Below, piece by piece: positions 59,716 through 64,000 of a stretch of 64,000 nt of DNA (positions are counted from its first letter, which is position 1; every line of letters begins with the position of its first letter). The stretch comes from Io17-Chloro-G2 sp963663135 (GTDB lineage: Bacteria > Chloroflexota > Dehalococcoidia > Lucifugimonadales > UBA3495), in the NCBI GenBank assembly GCA_963663135.2, contig CAXXRM010000005.1, forward strand, positions 248,001 to 312,000, given 5' to 3'. The translations under genes and the position numbers were made by a program. The notes under the pieces are model-generated. The model was not told where the DNA came from. It saw only the letters and a list, made by a program, of their open reading frames with translations, and ran no database searches.

Positions 59716-60594
59716 TCAGTCCGTGGCCCACTCCTCGGGCCGGACGCCCAGGTCGGAAAACCCCAATTCGTTGCATAAGGTTTCGAAAAGTAGCTTCGGG
59801 ATTCCCCGCCATTTCATCTGTTCCAGCGTTTCCGGCAGGTCCACGTCCAGCCTGAGGGTGGCCAGGTCCCGGTAGAGCAATGCCTCCGCCTGGTTTTCGG
59901 CCAGGCTGGCGGCGATTCCATTGGCGCCGCGGACTCTCACGTCCCACTCTAATGGGTCGGGGGGGACCGTTTCGATATGCCGGTAGCGTTTCAAAATAGT
60001 TGCGGCGGTCTTGGCTCCCCACTTGGGAATGCCCGGTATCCCATCGGCGGCATCCCCGACTAAACCAAGGTAGTCCGGTATGGATTCTGGGTGAACGCCG
60101 AACTTCTCCAACACTCCCGGCTCGTCGAGGACAATGTCCCGCCGGCGGTCCAGGCAGACCAACCGTTGCCCCCGCACCACTTGGGTCAGGTCTTTGTCCG
60201 GCGAACAAATCACCACCTGGTCTACTTGCGGAGATTCACTGAAGCGGACCGCGGCGGTGGCGATGGCGTCATCGGCCTCGAACTCGACCATCGGCCAGAC
60301 CACAATGCCGAGACACGCCGCCGCCCGCTCCGCCAGCGGAAACTGGACCAGCAGGTCTTCCGCGATTCCATCCCCGGTTTTATATCCGGGGAACATCCGG
60401 TTGCGGAATGACTCAACAACGTGGTCGAAGGCGCATCCCACGTGGTCAACATCTTCCTGCCGCAGCAAACTCAAGAGGGTGCGCATCAACCCCCTTACTG
60501 CCGCCATCTCCCTTCCATCGGGGGACAAAAACGAAGGCAGGGCGAAGTAAGCCCGGAACAACTCGTAAGTTCCGTCAACCAGGTGTACTTTCAT
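59716..60594 (-). CDS. 5'-3' exonuclease (flap-endonuclease-like, PolA N-terminal domain type)
   Basis: The 292-residue protein has the FEN/5'-3' exonuclease core with acidic residues: LVDGTYELFRAYFA, AFDHVVESFRNRMFPGYK, VEFEADDAIATAAVR, CSPDKDLTQVV and GLVGDAADGIPGIPKWGAKT (H3TH motif). It stands alone without a polymerase domain, like Xni/ExoIX. It removes RNA primers or flaps. It starts 9 nt after the HTH gene and may be co-transcribed with it. Confidence 0.92.
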   Translation of the reverse strand: MKVHLVDGTYELFRAYFALPSFLSPDGREMAAVRGLMRTLLSLLRQEDVDHVGCAFDHVVESFRNRMFPGYKTGDGIAEDLLVQFPLAERAAACLGIVVWPMVEFEADDAIATAAVRFSESPQVDQVVICSPDKDLTQVVRGQRLVCLDRRRDIVLDEPGVLEKFGVHPESIPDYLGLVGDAADGIPGIPKWGAKTAATILKRYRHIETVPPDPLEWDVRVRGANGIAASLAENQAEALLYRDLATLRLDVDLPETLEQMKWRGIPKLLFETLCNELGFSDLGVRPEEWATD

Positions 60595-60603
60595 TAAACT
60601 CAG

Positions 60604-61044
60604 TCACTGGGAGTCTGTGGTTGTAGTCGGGTTGTCGATGTCAACATTGAATGCGCTGGCAACCTCTTGAATTCGGGCCAGGTTGGCTGAGGCGTAATCG
60701 GTGGCCTCGTATCGCTGAATCTGCTGCTCTTTCAGCCCAATTCGTTCGGCCAACTCTTTCTGACTCAAGCCTTGCGCGATACGGGCTTTGATGAGTACAG
60801 TCGGCAGATCCGCGACCACTTTGAGGGAATCCAACCGGAACTTACCAGCCTTTAGAGATTCGTACTCCAGCAACTCGTTCTCTAGGTCGGCCAATTGACT
60901 GGTCAGCGCCTCCTCTTGGGCCTTGGCAATAAGAGGATGCGCGTCGCCGTCGGCGTCGGGCCGTTGCTTGAGAGCGGTGAGGTTGTTCTGAAACCGGGCT
61001 GCCATCGCCTTGGTTATCCGGTATTGCCGTTCGTTCTTGATCAT
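60604..61044 (-). CDS. XRE-family helix-turn-helix regulator, antitoxin-like
   Basis: The 146-residue protein has a long coiled-coil N-terminal part (residues about 10-70) and a C-terminal HTH (ARIAQGLSQKELAERIGLKE, followed by QQIQRYEATDYASANLARIQ). Such proteins pair with a small nucleotidyltransferase-like protein (DUF6932 type). Its ATG overlaps the TGA of the partner frame (ATGA). It probably represses its own operon. Confidence 0.85.
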   Translation of the reverse strand: MIKNERQYRITKAMAARFQNNLTALKQRPDADGDAHPLIAKAQEEALTSQLADLENELLEYESLKAGKFRLDSLKVVADLPTVLIKARIAQGLSQKELAERIGLKEQQIQRYEATDYASANLARIQEVASAFNVDIDNPTTTTDSQ

Positions 61045-61481
61045 GTGAGGCCCCCCAAGTCTATTGCAATAATTCCTTTTGGCCTTCCGGCTTCCTTATC
61101 CGTTTGGAAAAACTCCAGAAACGAGAACCCGTCTCCGCCCGCAATGGCGGATGCAGGGAATAATTCTCCCATGTATTTAGCCTTCTGGGTAACTCTACCC
61201 GGGTCGAATGTTAACAGGACCGGATCTAGGACCGCCGGGTCGACACCGGCTTCCTCCTAGCAGGCATCGAAGTCGTTTGGGACCTCTTTGCTCGTGACGA
61301 AGCTTCCGTCCAGATATACGGTTTTGCAGCCGGCTGCTTTGAGGCTATCCAGGGCGGCCCTGAGCCCGGCCATTATCTGCTGTCTCCTCGGGCTGATCCC
61401 GAATCTGATGACGAACTCATCCCGAGTTGCCCAATGGATTCCTGCCGGCAGCAGCCCGTCCACATCAACCTGCGGTATCAC
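61041..61481 (-). pseudogene. DUF6932-like nucleotidyltransferase-type protein broken by an in-frame TAG
   Basis: From GTG 61481 the frame reads IPQVDVDGLLPAGIHWATRD and continues to YLDGSFVTSKEVPNDFDAC, a nucleotidyltransferase-like DGSF...DxD arrangement. It then hits TAG (61259-61257, codon 75) but continues in frame for 71 codons (EEAGVDPAVLDPVLLTFDPG to IIAIDLGGLT) and ends in the ATGA overlap with the HTH gene. Family members have Trp at the TAG place (TGG to TAG). The length and coupling beyond the TAG show that it was one gene. The toxin-like partner is presumably inactive; suppression of the stop is the alternative. Confidence 0.75.
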
Positions 61482-61652
61482 AACACAACGATACCATTGT
61501 GTCGCTCCCGTGCCAAGCGCATTATTGCACAACCGTCGCCCCGGCTGCATTTGATGGGCCTGTGCCGTAGTGCTAAACTCTATCCGTCAGCCCCTACCCG
61601 CCGGTTCCCCGGGTTGTGTTGCCGGGCCCATTCTGGACCAATGGAGGACTTC

Positions 61653-63047
61653 ATGGCCGTCAACGTGGAAGAAAAGTCACCGGCTCCCCAGGGCGATCAT
61701 GAACGCCCCCTGGACTCTGACAATGGTACCAGCCGGCCGGTCACGGTGATCCCGTTGACGCCGGATTTTGGCCGGTCCGCCAGAGTGGTGGGCCAATGGG
61801 ATTCGGTTCCGGCCAGCGAGTCTCCCCACGAGAAAAACAAAAGGGGCGAACTGGGCAAACCCCTTTTTAACTGGTACTTCAACCGGACCAGCGTTGACGC
61901 CCTGTCCAGGATTGCCTTCCCCCAATCTTCCGCCGACCAGCGCAACACCTTGCAGCATCATGTGGCCCGGGCGCCACGCAGCAAGGTGAACCCGCTCAAG
62001 CCCTTGGGGTCCGACCCCGCGGCTTTGAGCCGCCACATTAAGCGAGTGGCAGAGTTCCTGGGAGCCGGCGTGGTTGGTATCGCGGAGGTGCACCCCTCCA
62101 TGTTGTACGCCGGCAACCAATTCTTCGACGACGGCAGCGCCTCCATCGGCCGGGACAAGGGGGGCAAAGACAGCCCTGCGGTCACCGCCGCCAAGTATCC
62201 TTACGCCATCTGCATATCCACCGTTTGGGACTATGAGATGGCCCAGGCGCACCGGCATCACCTGGGCGATCATGCGTATCATTTCAGCCAGGCTCAAATG
62301 TCGCTAATCTACGCCAACCTGGTGTCTTATATTCGCGAGCTTGGCTACGAGGCCGTGCAAAACAAGGCCCAGCCGATGCCCGTTGCCTTGGCCGCTGGCA
62401 TGGGCGAATTGGGCCGGAACGGTATGGTCATCACCGAGAAATACGGGGCTCGCGTCCATCTCGGCGACCCCATACTCACCAATATGCCACTGGTTGCCGA
62501 CAAGCCCATCGACATCGGCGTCAGCGATTTCTGCAAGGTTTGTAAGAAGTGCGCCAACACCTGTCCCACCAACAGCATCAGCGTGGAAGACAAGGTGGTC
62601 CACAACGGAGTCGAGAAGTACAAGATCAATTGGGAGCAGTGTTACCGTTTGCGGGCCCACGTGATGGAATTCTGGGAAATCTGCCTGACCTGTGTCACGG
62701 TTTGTCCCTACACCAAGCCCAGAGCGTGGTGGCACACCCTGGCGGTGCAAACGCTGAAACGGACTCCCAAAAACCTGCGGATTTTGACGGTACTGGGTTT
62801 GAAGTGGCTGGACGACACATTCTGGGGCACGGTCCCCCGCAAGCGGATTAAATGGGCGGGGTACGACACCGGCATCGTGCCCGTCAAGAAAAAGAAGGGT
62901 GAGAGTGCTGCTGCGGCTGAAGCCAACGGCCACGGAGAGGCGGCCGATCCCAATGGTAAAATCGGCTACTACTACCCCTTGAAGGAAAACACCCGCCGGT
63001 TTGAGATATTGAAGGAAAGGCAGGAAAGGGCAGCCCGCTCCAAGTAG
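61653..63047 (+). CDS. Reductive dehalogenase-like corrinoid Fe-S protein, cytosolic
   Basis: The 464-residue protein fits the reductive dehalogenase/epoxyqueuosine-reductase-like family: B12-binding-type region (RHIKRVAEFLGAGVVGIAEV, NLVSYIRELGYEAVQNKAQP, ALAAGMGELGRNGMVITEKY) then two [4Fe-4S] sites, CKVCKKCANTCP (Cys294, 297, 300, 304) and CLTCVTVCP with Cys329 upstream (Cys344, 347, 351). No twin-arginine signal peptide is seen, so it is cytosolic, unlike respiratory RdhA. ATG 61653 has GGAGG 5-9 nt upstream. The substrate is unknown; homologues in marine Chloroflexota may act on organohalogens or other compounds. Confidence 0.88.
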   Translation: MAVNVEEKSPAPQGDHERPLDSDNGTSRPVTVIPLTPDFGRSARVVGQWDSVPASESPHEKNKRGELGKPLFNWYFNRTSVDALSRIAFPQSSADQRNTLQHHVARAPRSKVNPLKPLGSDPAALSRHIKRVAEFLGAGVVGIAEVHPSMLYAGNQFFDDGSASIGRDKGGKDSPAVTAAKYPYAICISTVWDYEMAQAHRHHLGDHAYHFSQAQMSLIYANLVSYIRELGYEAVQNKAQPMPVALAAGMGELGRNGMVITEKYGARVHLGDPILTNMPLVADKPIDIGVSDFCKVCKKCANTCPTNSISVEDKVVHNGVEKYKINWEQCYRLRAHVMEFWEICLTCVTVCPYTKPRAWWHTLAVQTLKRTPKNLRILTVLGLKWLDDTFWGTVPRKRIKWAGYDTGIVPVKKKKGESAAAAEANGHGEAADPNGKIGYYYPLKENTRRFEILKERQERAARSK

Positions 63048-63117
63048 CGGCCCCGAAAGAGTAGACGAGCACATCGAAACGTCTTCCCGGGTACCGGCTG
63101 AAGACCGGGATGACCGG

Positions 63118-63807
63118 TTGGCGTTAACCCCGAAAGAGGCAGGACAGTTGGCAGGATTGTTCAACCGGAAAAAGTCGGACCCCATGTGGGACCACTTTAT
63201 CAACCGACCTCCGGCTGACCCGGACAGCGACCTGGTTGCAGCCTTGGGCCGCGGCGGGGAAGGCAGGGTCTTTCCGGTCAAGAGCAACGAGCCTGATCCT
63301 GTCGTCATGTCCCAAAACCTGAAACACCTAGCCCGTTGGTGGGGCGCCGATCTCGTCGGGATTGTGCCGCTGCCGCCCGGTCACGATCAGGTCGTTACAC
63401 CGTCGGGCGATGCCGAGCCGGAAGACGCCCCGTCCGATGCCCAACCCGATTCCGGAGCCGGCGCCCCGACTTCCAATTGGTTCGTGGTGGTCTGTGCGCT
63501 GTTTTCCGAGTATGACCCCGAAGTTGCTAAAGGGACGGGCGGTCAATTCGTGCGGCAGCGAGGCGCAGTCGTAGTCCAGCACTTGGGCGCATTCATCAGG
63601 GAGACTGGATTCAGGGCCGCCAAGGCCACATTCGATCCCATACCCCTGGCAGAATCAGCCGGCTTGGGCAAGGTGGACCGGCAGGGAAAGCTCAAAGAGG
63701 AGGGAAAGCTCAAAGTGGATGGAAAGCGCGGCTACGTTCACGTGACCCAGGCCGTAGTCACCAACCTTCCCTTGGCGGTGGACAATCCAGCCGGGCCGGG
63801 GCAATAA
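63118..63807 (+). CDS. Reductive dehalogenase-like half-protein without Fe-S sites
   Basis: The 229-residue product resembles the N-terminal cobalamin-binding region of the preceding protein (NLKHLARWWGADLVGIVPLP; WFVVVCALFSEYDPEVAK; HLGAFIRETGFRAAKATFDP; IPLAESAGLGKVDRQG) but ends before any cysteine cluster. Residues about 95-118 are Asp/Pro-rich. It may work as a partner subunit or be a degenerate paralogue. The start is uncertain: TTG 63118 is the first usable codon and has no good ribosome-binding site. The next gene is a ferredoxin. Confidence 0.75.
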   Translation: MALTPKEAGQLAGLFNRKKSDPMWDHFINRPPADPDSDLVAALGRGGEGRVFPVKSNEPDPVVMSQNLKHLARWWGADLVGIVPLPPGHDQVVTPSGDAEPEDAPSDAQPDSGAGAPTSNWFVVVCALFSEYDPEVAKGTGGQFVRQRGAVVVQHLGAFIRETGFRAAKATFDPIPLAESAGLGKVDRQGKLKEEGKLKVDGKRGYVHVTQAVVTNLPLAVDNPAGPGQ

Positions 63808-63816
63808 ACAACAATC

Positions 63817-64000
63817 ATGACTTCCCAATTCTCAACCTACGTTATCACTGAACCCTGCGTCGGCGTTAAGGACGCCACCTGCTTGGAGGTGTGTCCGGTC
63901 GATTGCATCGCCACCACCGATGATTCCGACCAGTACTTTATCGATCCCGAGGTTTGCATCGCCTGCGAGCAATGCAAGCTGGTCTGTCCGGTGGAGGCGA
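63817..64000 (+). CDS. 7Fe-type ferredoxin, N-terminal part (cut by window end)
   Basis: The 61 visible codons begin MTSQFSTYVITEPCVGVKDA and show CVGVKDATCLEVCPVDC (Cx7Cx3C) and CIACEQCKLVCPVEA (CxxCxxCxxxCP). This spacing is that of [3Fe-4S][4Fe-4S] ferredoxins (FdxA type). Ten nt after the preceding gene, it probably donates electrons to the dehalogenase-like pair. Confidence 0.92.
   Translation, partial: MTSQFSTYVITEPCVGVKDATCLEVCPVDCIATTDDSDQYFIDPEVCIACEQCKLVCPVEA

Noticed and set aside
61257..61259. TAG read as pyrrolysine or another recoded residue.
   Set aside because: No sign of Pyl machinery in the window, and the gene is not a methyltransferase. A Trp-to-stop mutation is simpler.
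1..64000. tRNA or rRNA genes.
   Set aside because: I scanned the intergenic gaps for cloverleaf-like sequence with a GTTCGA/TTCAAAT arm and found none.

Overview
The window looks like a chromosomal segment of a GC-rich bacterium of the phylum Chloroflexota, probably a Dehalococcoidia or SAR202-type lineage. That placement is inferred from gene content and was not tested with a tree. The supporting content is an unsplit F1Fo-ATP synthase operon, a Rex repressor, two flavin/F420-type luciferase-like monooxygenases, two amidase-signature enzymes, MaoC/enoyl-CoA hydratase/aminotransferase catabolic genes, an EtfD-type membrane oxidoreductase and a cytosolic reductive-dehalogenase homologue. GTG and TTG starts are common. 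Several promoters with good -35/-10 boxes can be read directly.

Layout. 1-5.7 kb: ribF (cut by the window edge), rsmD-coaD with a coiled-coil protein and a clear terminator, a Lon-type AAA+ protease and a bifunctional-nuclease-domain protein. 5.8-13.0 kb: the complete ATP synthase operon (atpZ/I-like, B, E, F, H, A, G, D, C) behind a TTGACA-17-TAAGAT promoter. 13.1-14.7 kb: rex, a DUF503 gene and a 63-codon gene with a structured leader. 14.7-16.2 kb: an IS701-like insertion sequence with 16-bp inverted repeats and a CTAG duplication that coincides with the stop codon of the 63-codon gene; its transposase is frameshifted at a G8 run. 16.5-16.9 kb: a SelW/Rdx-type gene with an in-frame UGA at the second position of the CxxC redox motif, with its own promoter, a stem-loop after the UGA and a terminator; I read it as a selenoprotein. 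17-20.5 kb: a leftward operon headed by an EtfD-like menaquinone oxidoreductase. 21-27.8 kb: FAH-family enzyme, M16 peptidase, MBL hydrolase, uvrA and a BtpA-family gene.

27.9-29.6 kb: an AT-richer two-gene unit, AAA ATPase plus TOPRIM protein, resembling split OLD or PARIS defence modules. 29.7-43.7 kb: catabolic and housekeeping genes (two beta-hydroxyacid dehydrogenases, aminotransferase, luciferase-like oxidoreductase, GlcD-GlcF fusion, amidase, ATP-NAD-kinase-like protein, TauE/SafE permease, sugar epimerase, enoyl-CoA hydratase, lipoprotein cyclophilin). 44-51 kb: a membrane peptidase-MA-like protein whose signal peptide is built from a 12-bp tandem repeat, a REP-like repeat cluster, and a mutagenesis cassette (ImuB-like Y-family protein, DUF6504-like protein, DnaE2-type polymerase). 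51-59.6 kb: epimerase, VOC protein, second luciferase-like enzyme, a 13-bp repeat array of about 23 copies, second amidase, MFS transporter, a zinc-ribbon gene whose Shine-Dalgarno lies in an inverted repeat, an SMP-30 protein and a MaoC pair. 59.7-64 kb: 5'-3' exonuclease, HTH protein with a partner gene broken by an amber codon, then a reductive-dehalogenase-like gene, a second related protein without clusters and a 7Fe ferredoxin cut by the window end.

No rRNA, tRNA or CRISPR array was recognised.
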